A stretch of DNA of 64,000 bases, taken from an uncultured Candidatus Actinomarinales bacterium (GTDB lineage Bacteria; Actinomycetota; Acidimicrobiia; Actinomarinales; Actinomarinaceae). The notes beneath the pieces are model-generated. The model did not search any database. It saw only the letters and a program-made list of their open reading frames with translations, and was not told the DNA's origin. Positions 27,259 through 35,115 of the stretch are shown here, piece by piece. The translations under genes and the position numbers were made by a program. The stretch spans positions 521,094 to 585,093 of the forward strand of contig CALSUY010000001.1 in NCBI GenBank assembly GCA_943840565.1, given 5' to 3'. Positions within the stretch are counted from its first letter, which is position 1. The number at the start of each line of letters is the position of its first letter.

Positions 27259-27596
27259 AAAAAAAAGTATCTTTTTCTCTTTTTTGAAGCTTCTAGTTCT
27301 TCTCTAGTATTTTTTAATTTTTCTCTTAAAAATTCTGCTTCAGCTTCTGATTTGGCTGCTCGTTCACGTGCTTCAGCCATTAGTTGATTTGCTTCATGAA
27401 GATTGCCCAGCTGATTCAAAACAGTCTGCCATGCTTCAAGAGGTACAATCAGATTGTTATCTTCATTTTGACTTTGAGTACTTTCTAAGTTTTCAACCCT
27501 AGTATTTTCCTCTGATTCGTGATCTTCATCTGAGTTTTTATTCTTATCAGAAAAAAAACCATACTTTTTAGACATTCGATCTTCATAGGAAGACAT
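27255..27596 (-). CDS. Unknown small coiled-coil protein
   Basis: 113 aa, no recognised family. The N-terminal half is very acidic and Asn/Ser-rich, likely disordered. Residues about 50-105 are heptad-rich (VLNQLGNLHEANQLMAEARERA..) and should form a coiled coil. The tail is a basic KKRKR followed by YFFF, a possible membrane-contact end. No signal peptide or membrane helix. The gene ends next to the TIGR01777 gene (27596 shared base), so it is in the same transcript. Confidence 0.75.
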   Translation of the reverse strand: MSSYEDRMSKKYGFFSDKNKNSDEDHESEENTRVENLESTQSQNEDNNLIVPLEAWQTVLNQLGNLHEANQLMAEARERAAKSEAEAEFLREKLKNTREELEASKKRKRYFFF

Positions 27597-28531
27597 TATA
27601 CAAATTCTTCCTTTAATGTTTCAAGTGTTGGGTAATCAAACGTGAATCCAGCCGCAAGCAGTTTCTCAGGAATGGCTCTGATACTATTAAGTCCAAGACT
27701 TTCTCCTAACTCCCACCCAACTGCAAGTTTCATCAATACTTCAGGCACAGGAGGGAAAAAATATGATTTATTCATTACCTTAGCTATAACTCTTGCAAAA
27801 TCTTTTTGCATTAAAGGTTCTGGTGACGTAATATTTACGGGACCTTCTAAGTTACTATTTTCTAAACAAAAATTATATGCCCTCGCAACGTCATTTACAG
27901 AGATCCAGGAAAAATATTGATTTCCTTTTCCAATTGGACTTGCAATATTTAATTTTGTAATCAAGGTAAAGATATCAGTTGCAACATTCCCTTTACCAAG
28001 CATTATGCCTGCTCTAGCGCATACAACACGTACTCCCATATTTTTCAATTCATACAGAGGCTCTTCCCAACACTCTTCAGCAACTAATTGTAAAAACTGC
28101 CCTTTATTAAATGTTGTGTCTTCTGTTACAACCTTGTCACCTTGATCTCCATAAATATCATTACCAGATGCAGTAATAAATATTTTTGGATGATTTTCTA
28201 ATGACTTGTATGTTGAGACGAATAAATCAGCAGCCCATTTTCTTGACCAATATATTCTAGATTTTCTTTCTTTACTCCATCGCCCACCAGAGAAAGGTAA
28301 GAATCCAAGTAAATCTTTTGGTGCGATACTTTCACCTGCGAGATGTATTATTGCATCAAGTTCTTGAAATTTTTCTGTGTCAATTTCTTGTTTTGAAGGA
28401 CTCCAATATATTTCGTTATCATTTTTGACTGATCTTCTTACAAATTTGTATACGATATGATTATTTGCTTCTAGTTCCTTGACAACCTTTTTGCCTACAT
28501 ACCCACTAGCTCCGGTTACCCCAACCTTCAT
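27596..28531 (-). CDS. TIGR01777-family NAD(P)-binding epimerase
   Basis: 311-aa extended SDR of the SulA/YfcH (TIGR01777) group. Seen: VTGASGYVGKKVVKEL, IYWSPSK, the LAGESIA block, RWSKERKSRIYWSR, and the C-terminal DUF1731-like part with PPVPEVLMKLAVG and ELGESLGLNS. In this group the classical YxxxK pair is not conserved, and no substrate is established. It sits between two small unknown genes with overlaps of 1-4 bases, in one transcript with pyruvate kinase upstream. Confidence 0.9.
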   Translation of the reverse strand: MKVGVTGASGYVGKKVVKELEANNHIVYKFVRRSVKNDNEIYWSPSKQEIDTEKFQELDAIIHLAGESIAPKDLLGFLPFSGGRWSKERKSRIYWSRKWAADLFVSTYKSLENHPKIFITASGNDIYGDQGDKVVTEDTTFNKGQFLQLVAEECWEEPLYELKNMGVRVVCARAGIMLGKGNVATDIFTLITKLNIASPIGKGNQYFSWISVNDVARAYNFCLENSNLEGPVNITSPEPLMQKDFARVIAKVMNKSYFFPPVPEVLMKLAVGWELGESLGLNSIRAIPEKLLAAGFTFDYPTLETLKEEFV

Positions 28532-28827
28532 TCTTCTTCTCCATAAAATAGAAAGAAGTCTTCAATTTGCTTTGAAAAATCTTCAATACCAGTTCCTAAG
28601 TTTTTATCAAAGTTCACTGTAACAACATTCGATTGAATAAAAATACTTTCTATATCTTGGGAATATTTAAACAACCTTAATGCTAATTGTGCGCTCACCT
28701 CATTATGCAAAGAGGCATCAGCAATATTGTGATAAGTAACTCCATCTTGTCCTGATAGTGATCTGTTTAAGTCAAAGATTATATTTTTATGGAAGGAGGT
28801 AGCTTTTAATTCAATTTTTTGTCCCAT
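28528..28827 (-). CDS. Unknown 99-aa protein
   Basis: No confident family. No membrane helix or signal peptide. The middle (SAQLALRLFKYSQDIESIFIQSNVVTVNFDK) is loosely like the N-terminal domain of Nfu proteins, where a SIFI..NVVTV strand pair is typical, but the match is weak and there are no cysteines. It is packed between pyruvate kinase (one shared base) and the TIGR01777 gene (4-base overlap), so it is surely expressed with them. Confidence 0.7.
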   Translation of the reverse strand: MGQKIELKATSFHKNIIFDLNRSLSGQDGVTYHNIADASLHNEVSAQLALRLFKYSQDIESIFIQSNVVTVNFDKNLGTGIEDFSKQIEDFFLFYGEEE

Positions 28828-30221
28828 TATTCTCCTATTTTCATAACTCTTAATAAATTAGTTGCTGCCTCTTGATTAGGAGGTGTACCTGCAACAATAA
28901 CAACTTTATCATTTTTTTTGAAGTTTTTATTGGTTTGCAACCAAGAATCTGCAATTTGAAACATTTCTTCGGTTGAGTCGAATCTTTCTATTTTTGTCTG
29001 CTCAACACCCCACAAGATATTCATTTGTCTTAAAGTGAGATCTTTTGCACTAAATGTGATAATTGGAGCACTGGGTCTATAATTTGAAATTAATAGAGGT
29101 GTCCTTCCAGTCTCTGTGTATGCGACTATTGCTTTAGCTTCAATGTCATTTGCAACTTGTACAGCGGCTTTTGCTAATGAGGTAGCAAAAGTATCTACTG
29201 CTGATAGAGTTTTAAATCTCATTGATGAGTAATGATTGTTAGAATCAGCTTCCTCACAGATTGATGACATAACTTTAACGACTATATTTGGATGTTCGCC
29301 AATAGAGGTTTCTGCTGAAAGCATAACCGCATCGGTACCATCAAGGATTGCATTTGTAATATCTGTGACCTCTGCTCTTGTTGGTCGGAATGAACTTTTC
29401 ATAGATTGCAACATTTCAGTAGCTGTGATTGAAATTTTTCCTTTGTAATTTGCAGTATCAAGAATCTTTTTTTGGGCAAAAGGTACCTGCTCAAGTGGGA
29501 GTTGGACTCCTAAATCCCCTCTAGCAACCATAACTCCGTCAGCTTCATCTATAATTGAATCTAAATTTTTCATAGCTTCTTTTAGCTCAATCTTGGCTAT
29601 GATTTTTATTTCTTTGTTAACAAGTTTTCTTACTTCTCTTATGTCAGATGCTTTCCTGACAAATGAAACAGCCACGATATCAACACCAATTTCTTCACCA
29701 AAAATTAGATCTTCTTTATCTTTTAAGGTTATTGCTGATACTGAAAGTTGTGAATCAGGAAAAGCTACTCCTTGGTTGTCTCTAAGCTCCCCTCCAACCT
29801 CGACTAAAGCTTTCATATTGCTTACATCTGATTCAGTTACTCTAAGAATGATTTGACCATCGTCGATAAATATTCTTTCTCCTGTTTTTATATCTTTCAA
29901 TAAATTTTCATAATTTATGCACATTCCAGTAGCATTTGAATTTGAATCAGAGTTTGTGATATCTATTGTTTGGCCAGCATCGTAAAAAGTTCCCGAATCT
30001 GCCTTACCTGTTCTAATTTTAGGACCCTGGATATCTTGCATAATCGCAATTGGCTTAGAATATTCTCTTGCCCAAGAAACTACTTGTTTATGATCTTCGT
30101 ATGAGCCATGTGAAAAATTAAGCCTAAGTACATTTACACCGGATTCAATTAACTCATGAATTTTTTCTTTTGTATGAACACTTGGTCCAACTGTTGCAAT
30201 TATTTTTGTTTTTCTATTCAT
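28827..30221 (-). CDS. pyk: Pyruvate kinase
   Basis: Converts phosphoenolpyruvate and ADP to pyruvate and ATP. I choose the ATG at 30221 (MNRKTKIIATVGPS), giving 464 aa; a longer frame to 30383 would run through the divergent cofC start and adds unrelated residues. Seen: RLNFSHG, MQDIQGPKIRTG, the IAKIE block with catalytic Lys, MVARGDLGVQLP, and the TATEMLQSM / PTRAEVTDITNAILDG signature. An A-B-A-C domain layout with normal length. It diverges over 43 bases from cofC, whose product can use the same substrate, PEP. Confidence 0.97.
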   Translation of the reverse strand: MNRKTKIIATVGPSVHTKEKIHELIESGVNVLRLNFSHGSYEDHKQVVSWAREYSKPIAIMQDIQGPKIRTGKADSGTFYDAGQTIDITNSDSNSNATGMCINYENLLKDIKTGERIFIDDGQIILRVTESDVSNMKALVEVGGELRDNQGVAFPDSQLSVSAITLKDKEDLIFGEEIGVDIVAVSFVRKASDIREVRKLVNKEIKIIAKIELKEAMKNLDSIIDEADGVMVARGDLGVQLPLEQVPFAQKKILDTANYKGKISITATEMLQSMKSSFRPTRAEVTDITNAILDGTDAVMLSAETSIGEHPNIVVKVMSSICEEADSNNHYSSMRFKTLSAVDTFATSLAKAAVQVANDIEAKAIVAYTETGRTPLLISNYRPSAPIITFSAKDLTLRQMNILWGVEQTKIERFDSTEEMFQIADSWLQTNKNFKKNDKVVIVAGTPPNQEAATNLLRVMKIGE

Positions 30222-30264
30222 TTCATTTACTAACCTAATAGCATGGTAAAGCAAAAAAAAGATT

Positions 30265-30873
30265 ATGAATAAAAGTTTTTTAATTGGAATTCCTATAAGA
30301 GATTTAATTAATCCTATGTCTAGATTATCAACAGTTCTATCAGGTGAGGAAAGAATACAACTGTCAAAAAATTTGATTATCAATCTTCAAAATTCATTTG
30401 CTTCAATTGAAACAGAGATATATATCATCAGCAACAGTCCTGATGTAGAAATATTTTGTAATAATAATAATTTAAAATTTTTTAGAAGTAATAAAGACGG
30501 GCTCAATCAGGAAATACAATACTTTTTAAAACACATGAGTAAATTTAAATATTGGACAGTAGTTCATGGTGATTTACCATATGTTACAAAACACTTTGCA
30601 AGTGTCTGGAAAAAACTATGTGTTGAAAAAGATATTGTAATTGCAGAAAGTAAAGACAACGGAACTCCTATTTTTGGTGGGAGTGTTAAGTTCAGCAAAT
30701 TCTCATACGGAGAAAATAGCTATACCAAACATTTAAGTATTTTAGAAAATAATTCGTATAAGTTTGAAAAAGTATTCCATAAAGAATTTTATTTTGAAAT
30801 TGATGATGAGAGTGACTACAAAGATTTTCTTAACAACCCACCAAGATGGTATAGAAAAATAGATAACTTTTAG
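30265..30873 (+). CDS. cofC: CofC/FbiD-like guanylyltransferase of F420 synthesis
   Basis: 202-aa nucleotidyltransferase fold that would join GMP to phosphoenolpyruvate or 2-phospholactate, the first committed step to coenzyme F420. Matches to the family: PIRDLINPMSRLSTVLSGEE (usually PVK....KSRL...L), IYIISNS, the DGLNQEIQ motif, VVHGDLPYV, and FSYGENSYTKH. The usual GTNAL block reads GTPIFGG here, so some divergence is present. It faces pyruvate kinase and is followed by tRNA genes and gltX; Mycobacterium FbiD (Rv2983) also lies near gltX. Family is likely; activity is inferred. Confidence 0.75.
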   Translation: MNKSFLIGIPIRDLINPMSRLSTVLSGEERIQLSKNLIINLQNSFASIETEIYIISNSPDVEIFCNNNNLKFFRSNKDGLNQEIQYFLKHMSKFKYWTVVHGDLPYVTKHFASVWKKLCVEKDIVIAESKDNGTPIFGGSVKFSKFSYGENSYTKHLSILENNSYKFEKVFHKEFYFEIDDESDYKDFLNNPPRWYRKIDNF

Positions 30874-30946
30874 CAGCCCCGACCGGATTTGAACCGGCGT
30901 TTCCGCCTTGAGAGGGCGGCGTCCTAGGCCTCTGGACGACGGGGCC
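30874..30946 (-). tRNA. tRNA-Glu (anticodon CUC)
   Basis: 73-base cloverleaf: acceptor GGCCCCG pairs with CGGGGCT (one G-U), anticodon stem CCGCC/GGCGG with loop CTCTCAA gives CUC, T-loop TTCAAAT. No CCA is encoded. It is nearly identical to the other tRNA-Glu outside the anticodon arm. Confidence 0.95.
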
Positions 30947-30950
30947 TCTG

Positions 30951-31022
30951 CTCGGGGAGAAGGATTTGAACCCTCAACGATGGGACCAGAACCCATTGTG
31001 TTGCCAATTACACCATCCCCGA
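30951..31022 (-). tRNA. tRNA-Gln (anticodon CUG)
   Basis: 72-base cloverleaf: acceptor TCGGGGA/TCCCCGA perfect, D-arm GGTGTAATTGGCAACAC, anticodon stem ATGGG/CCCAT with loop TTCTGGT gives CUG. T stem GAGGG/CCTTC. No CCA encoded. No glutaminyl-tRNA synthetase is in the window; gltX and gatCAB are. Confidence 0.95.
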
Positions 31023-31029
31023 AGGATAG

Positions 31030-31102
31030 CAGCCCCGACCGGATTCGAACCGGCGTTTCTGGGTTGAAAACCCAGCGTCCTAGGCCTCTGGACGACGGGG
31101 CC
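31030..31102 (-). tRNA. tRNA-Glu (anticodon UUC)
   Basis: 73-base cloverleaf with acceptor GGCCCCG/CGGGGCT, anticodon stem CTGGG/CCCAG and loop TTTTCAA giving UUC. First of the three tRNAs on the minus strand and directly downstream of gltX (39 bases). Confidence 0.95.
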
Positions 31103-31141
31103 GTATAAGTAATAAGAATATATTAATTAGATTATTAATTG

Positions 31142-32452
31142 TTACAAATTTTCAATTGTTTCTGCGAGTCTAGCTAAGGTTCCTTCTTTGCCTAATGCGT
31201 AAATTGATTCAAATAATGGCGGGCTAATTTTTGTTCCAGTTATTGAGACCCTTGCTATCTGAAATCCTACTTTTGGTTTTAGTTCTTTTGCTTTTAATTC
31301 ATCTCTCATTAAATTTTCAATATTAGTTAGTGAAAATTCATTTAATGTTTTAAATTTTTCTCTGATTGAACTGAGGTATTCTTGTCCCTCTGGTGTATTT
31401 ACGCTATTCCAATCTTCTTCGTTAATATAAAATGGTTCATCTAATAAAAATTTAACTTGAGGGATTAAATCATTCAAAGTTTCTAGCCTCTCTTGAACAG
31501 AGGGCATTATTTTGTTAAGTCGATAAATCTCTTTTTCAAATAGCTCTCTATCTAGATTGCTTTCTATTGTTAGCAAAGCAGATTCAATAAAATCATCTTT
31601 TTCTATATTTCTTATATATTGACCATTCATCCAAAGAAGCTTGGTCGTATCAAAAATAGCTGGATTTGGTAATACTTTGTTTAAATCGAACTTTTCTATT
31701 GCAAAATCTTTACTAAAAATTTCTAAATCATCGCCTGGAGCCCACCCAAGTAAACACATGTAATTAAACAAAGCTTCTGGTAATAATCCTTTTTCTTTAA
31801 AAGAATTTACAGATGTGTCACCATGTCGCTTACTTAACTTTTTACCATCTGGTCCGAATAATAAAGGTAAATGACAAAAAGTGGGTACATCTGCATTTAA
31901 GGCTTGCATTAAGAGAATGTGTTTAGGAGTTGAGGAAAGTATATCTTCTCCCCTTGCAATAGTTGTAATTTCATAATCTATATCATCGACTGTTGATGCA
32001 AGGTGATATGTAGGAGACTTGTCAGATCTTAAAATGATAAAATCTTCAACATCTGCTAATTCAAATTTCATCGAGCCACGTGTAATATCTTCAAAAGTAA
32101 CAGAATTTTCATTTGGGACCTTAAATCTTATTGCTCCCTCATCTTCATATGCTAAGTCTTTAGCAACCAGGGATTCAGCAATTTCTCTATACCTGTCAAA
32201 ACGTAAAGATTGTTTATATTCACCATGTGGGCCACCAACTTCTATACCTTCGTCCCAATCAATCCCTAGCCACTTAAAGTTTTGTATGATATCTTTAATG
32301 TATTCATCACTAGACCTTAAGGTATCAGTGTCATCAATTCTTACTAGGAATGTTCCATTATTTGCGCGCGCGTATAACCAGTTAAATAGTGCAGTTCTTG
32401 CGTTACCAATGTGAAGAAAACCCGTTGGAGATGGAGCTATTCGTAATTTCAT
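31142..32452 (-). CDS. gltX: Glutamyl-tRNA synthetase
   Basis: Class I synthetase, 436 aa, that charges tRNA-Glu and, since GatCAB is encoded nearby, probably tRNA-Gln as well. HIGH motif: PSPTGFLHIGNAR; RIDDTD follows; the KMSKS motif is KKLSKRHG. It is somewhat shorter than the common 460-490 aa through a compact anticodon-binding part. Three tRNA genes for Glu and Gln follow on the same strand. Upstream is an FAH-family gene (3-base gap), the same pair seen in mycobacteria and streptomycetes. Confidence 0.96.
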   Translation of the reverse strand: MKLRIAPSPTGFLHIGNARTALFNWLYARANNGTFLVRIDDTDTLRSSDEYIKDIIQNFKWLGIDWDEGIEVGGPHGEYKQSLRFDRYREIAESLVAKDLAYEDEGAIRFKVPNENSVTFEDITRGSMKFELADVEDFIILRSDKSPTYHLASTVDDIDYEITTIARGEDILSSTPKHILLMQALNADVPTFCHLPLLFGPDGKKLSKRHGDTSVNSFKEKGLLPEALFNYMCLLGWAPGDDLEIFSKDFAIEKFDLNKVLPNPAIFDTTKLLWMNGQYIRNIEKDDFIESALLTIESNLDRELFEKEIYRLNKIMPSVQERLETLNDLIPQVKFLLDEPFYINEEDWNSVNTPEGQEYLSSIREKFKTLNEFSLTNIENLMRDELKAKELKPKVGFQIARVSITGTKISPPLFESIYALGKEGTLARLAETIENL

Positions 32453-32455
32453 AAA

Positions 32456-33226
32456 TTACTCAACTGTATTAATTTGTATTCCAAGAGTCTCAATTTCAAT
32501 CTTTATTTCATCTCCAGGTTCAACTTTACTGACACCCTCTGGTGTTCCAGTTAATATGACATCACCCGGTAGTAGGGTCATTATTGATGATATAAATTCT
32601 AGAATTTCTCCAATTTTAAAAATCATATCCTTAGTATTACCATCTTGTTTTAACTCACCGTTAACATAAGATTTAATTTGAAGTTCAGGTGACTCTTCAA
32701 ATTCAGTTTGTATGTATGGACCTAGTGGGCAGAAAGTATCGAATCCTTTAGCTCGAGTGAAATGACCAGTTTTTCCTTGAAGTACTCTTTCAGATAAGTC
32801 ATTGGCGATTGTGAATCCTAAAACATGTTCTTTCCAATTATCTTGATTAATATTTTTAGAAACTTTTGATATAACTAATGCTAACTCAGCTTCATGGTCG
32901 ACATGCTCTCCAATAGTTGGGTATTTAATTTTTTGACCAGATCCAATCACTGACGTAGACGGTTTAATAAAAATTACTGGGTGTTCTGGAAGGTTACTAC
33001 TGTATTCAGGCAGTCCCATTTCTGCTGCATGTTTTGCATAGTTCTTAGCTATAGCAACAACTTTTGAAGGTAGTACTGGAGCTAGTAGTTCAATCTCGTC
33101 TAGATCATACACCTCTTCAGTATTTTCCCAAATAACAAATGGAGATCCATCGTAACGAGTTACTTTGTTTTCATGCAATTCTCCATAAAATATATCATTT
33201 TCATATTTTGCTCTAACTATTTGCAT
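32456..33226 (-). CDS. Fumarylacetoacetate hydrolase family protein
   Basis: 256-aa metal-dependent hydrolase/decarboxylase/isomerase of the FAH superfamily. Seen: IFIKPSTSVIG, VDHEAELALVI with two metal-binding acidic residues, GFTIANDLSERV, KGFDTFCPLGP and GDVILTGTPEGV. Members act on acylpyruvates or catechol-cleavage products; many are oxaloacetate tautomerases or acylpyruvases. It is directly ahead of gltX, an old actinobacterial pairing. Substrate cannot be assigned. Confidence 0.9.
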   Translation of the reverse strand: MQIVRAKYENDIFYGELHENKVTRYDGSPFVIWENTEEVYDLDEIELLAPVLPSKVVAIAKNYAKHAAEMGLPEYSSNLPEHPVIFIKPSTSVIGSGQKIKYPTIGEHVDHEAELALVISKVSKNINQDNWKEHVLGFTIANDLSERVLQGKTGHFTRAKGFDTFCPLGPYIQTEFEESPELQIKSYVNGELKQDGNTKDMIFKIGEILEFISSIMTLLPGDVILTGTPEGVSKVEPGDEIKIEIETLGIQINTVE

Positions 33227-33260
33227 ATTAAGTACCTTATTGAATCCTAGTTATATGGGG

Positions 33261-33677
33261 TTATGTTAAAAAATTAAATTTTTTTGTGATATGTGCACCT
33301 TGCATTGCTTCCTTTGAAGAAGTTTCAAGAACTTCATTAGTTAATTCTCCAATATTTTTTTCTGATATTCGTAACAATCCTAAAATAAGATGAAAATCAG
33401 CATTTGTTGGAGCTCGGCCAAAATGTGAAGATCGAAATAATATTAAATTTACAATTATATTTGTTATCAATTTTTTTCTTGGGTGAAATGACCACAATTC
33501 TTTATATTTGTTGACTATTTTTAATGCAAACCCACTATCAGGGCCAACATTATTATATCTCTCAAAATTTGGATTTATTGATTCTGCTGGTCTAGAAGGC
33601 ATTCTCCTGGGAACTGGAAGAGGTATCTCAGTATGACTTACTCCATAATTAACATTAACGTTTGGCTCTTGTGACAT
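33261..33677 (-). CDS. Conserved-looking hypothetical protein
   Basis: 138 aa with no named domain. A Pro-rich N-terminus (PLPVPRRMPSRPAES) is followed by GPDSGFALKIV and a segment FRSSHFGRAPTNADFHLIL. From memory this pattern (GPDxGxAL ... FGRAP..xD) occurs in uncharacterised proteins of Acidimicrobiia and other actinobacteria; I cannot verify it here. No signal peptide or membrane helix. Its ATG shares one base with the ilvE stop (TAATG on the minus strand), so it is coupled to ilvE. Confidence 0.75.
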   Translation of the reverse strand: MSQEPNVNVNYGVSHTEIPLPVPRRMPSRPAESINPNFERYNNVGPDSGFALKIVNKYKELWSFHPRKKLITNIIVNLILFRSSHFGRAPTNADFHLILGLLRISEKNIGELTNEVLETSSKEAMQGAHITKKFNFLT

Positions 33678-34591
33678 TAAATTAATGTTATATAATTTTT
33701 AAAATTATCTTCTTTTCCATTAACTATTTCTAAGTATTTATTTCTTATACTTGATGTAATAGGGCCAACACTACCATCACCTATGTTAACTTTATCAATC
33801 GAAACAATACCGACTACTTCTGTTGCTGTTCCTGTAAAAAATATTTCATCAGATGCGAGTAAATCTTCACTTGTAAGATCTTTTTCCTCGATTTCTAATC
33901 CAAGATACTTTGCTATTTCAAAAACTGTTTTTCTTGTTATCCCGCCTAGTGCGCCAGTTTCAACTGGTGGGGTAAACAATTTATTGTCTTTGCATATAAA
34001 AATATTCTGCCCGCTTCCTTCAGCAACAGTCCCTTTATCACTTAACATAATTGCATCATCAAATCCTTGTTTTACAGCATCAATTTTTGCTAACGTTGAA
34101 TTCATATAACCACCCACTCCTTTTGCAAATGGTTTAAAACTTTTTGGACTAATTCTTTGCCACTCGGAAATGCATACATTAACACCTTTGCTTGCAGCTT
34201 CATCACCAAGATATGCACCCCACTCCCAAGCTGCTATTGCTACTCTTACAGGTATATCTAGTGGGAGAAGTCCCATTTCGCCATCTCCTAAAAAAACAAG
34301 TGGTCTTATATATGCAGATTTTAATTTATTAACTTTAACAATTTCTTTAATTGCATTAGTAATGACGTTCTTGTTGAAAGGAATCTCAAGATTGTATGCT
34401 TCTGCAGATCGATATAACCTATCAACATGGTCATTCAAGAACTGTATTGATGTTCCTTGTGCTGTTTCTCTTGCACGCATGCCTTCAAAAACCCCAGTGC
34501 CGTAATGCAAAGTATGAGTCATAACGCTTACTGTTGCTTTATCCCACTCTACAAGGTCTCCATCAAGCCAAATGTACTCTGATTTTTTCAT
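33677..34591 (-). CDS. ilvE: Branched-chain amino acid aminotransferase
   Basis: PLP fold-type IV transaminase, 304 aa, for the last step of Val, Leu and Ile synthesis. Seen: WLDGDLVEWDKATVSVMTHTLHYGTGVFEGMRA, the PLP Lys in NSTLAKIDAVKQG, and GTVAEGSGQNIF. I use the ATG at 34591 (MKKSEYIW); a TTG at 34603 would only add four residues. It is divergent from pgpA over 62 bases. Confidence 0.95.
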   Translation of the reverse strand: MKKSEYIWLDGDLVEWDKATVSVMTHTLHYGTGVFEGMRARETAQGTSIQFLNDHVDRLYRSAEAYNLEIPFNKNVITNAIKEIVKVNKLKSAYIRPLVFLGDGEMGLLPLDIPVRVAIAAWEWGAYLGDEAASKGVNVCISEWQRISPKSFKPFAKGVGGYMNSTLAKIDAVKQGFDDAIMLSDKGTVAEGSGQNIFICKDNKLFTPPVETGALGGITRKTVFEIAKYLGLEIEEKDLTSEDLLASDEIFFTGTATEVVGIVSIDKVNIGDGSVGPITSSIRNKYLEIVNGKEDNFKNYITLI

Positions 34592-34641
34592 TATTAAATA
34601 CAAATACTACACCTTTTATCTTGTGAATCCAGAAAAAATAC

Positions 34642-34647
34642 TAATAT
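34642..34647 (+). promoter_or_regulatory. Leaderless -10 box for pgpA
   Basis: TAATAT ends 6 bases before the ATG at 34654; no ribosome binding site is present. Confidence 0.5.
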
Positions 34648-34653
34648 TCAAAT

Positions 34654-35115
34654 ATGAAAACTTTTATCGCTTCTGGGTTTGGTTTAGGTCTATTATGGAA
34701 GTTTTTATTTGCAGATAAAAAAGGTGGTGGTTCTTTTGCCTCTTTGGTTTATGTGATTGCAATATACCTTTTTAAAATACAGACTATTTGGCTTTTATTA
34801 ATTTTTTTCTTACTAACGATAATATATTTTGCTGTAGTTGATGATGAAACTGCCTCAAATGATCCAAGTTGGATAACTCTTGACGAAATTATAGGTATGA
34901 GCTTAGCCTCATTAGCTTCTCCTTCTCAGCTACTCCCACTAATTACAGGGTTTATTATCTTCAGAGCATCAGACATATTAAAACAACCAAACATCGTTGC
35001 TCAAATGGAAGATTTGCCAGGTAAGAAAGGTGTCCTCTATGATGACTTAGCAGCAGGTGCTTTTGGTTTACTTGGTGCAACAATAGTTAATCAGTTTATT
35101 ATTTTATCTCTTTAA
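34654..35115 (+). CDS. pgpA: Phosphatidylglycerophosphatase A-like protein
   Basis: 153-aa membrane protein that would remove phosphate from phosphatidylglycerol phosphate in phospholipid synthesis. Motifs: SGFGLGLLWK, DPSWITLDEIIGM with the metal-binding Asp and Glu, FRASDILKQPNI, and KKGVLYDDLAAGAFG. Four hydrophobic segments. Length and order match PgpA, although the N-terminal apolar GT motif is reduced. It is flanked by ilvE and converges on gatB with a 17-base overlap. Confidence 0.87.
   Translation: MKTFIASGFGLGLLWKFLFADKKGGGSFASLVYVIAIYLFKIQTIWLLLIFFLLTIIYFAVVDDETASNDPSWITLDEIIGMSLASLASPSQLLPLITGFIIFRASDILKQPNIVAQMEDLPGKKGVLYDDLAAGAFGLLGATIVNQFIILSL

Noticed and set aside
30222..30383. 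54-residue N-terminal extension of pyruvate kinase
   Set aside because: It overlaps the divergent cofC gene and is not part of the family; MNRKTKIIATVGPS is the normal start.
30742..31108. Two open frames across the tRNA cluster
   Set aside because: They read through tRNA genes with repeated peptide patterns; no homology, clear shadows of the tRNAs.
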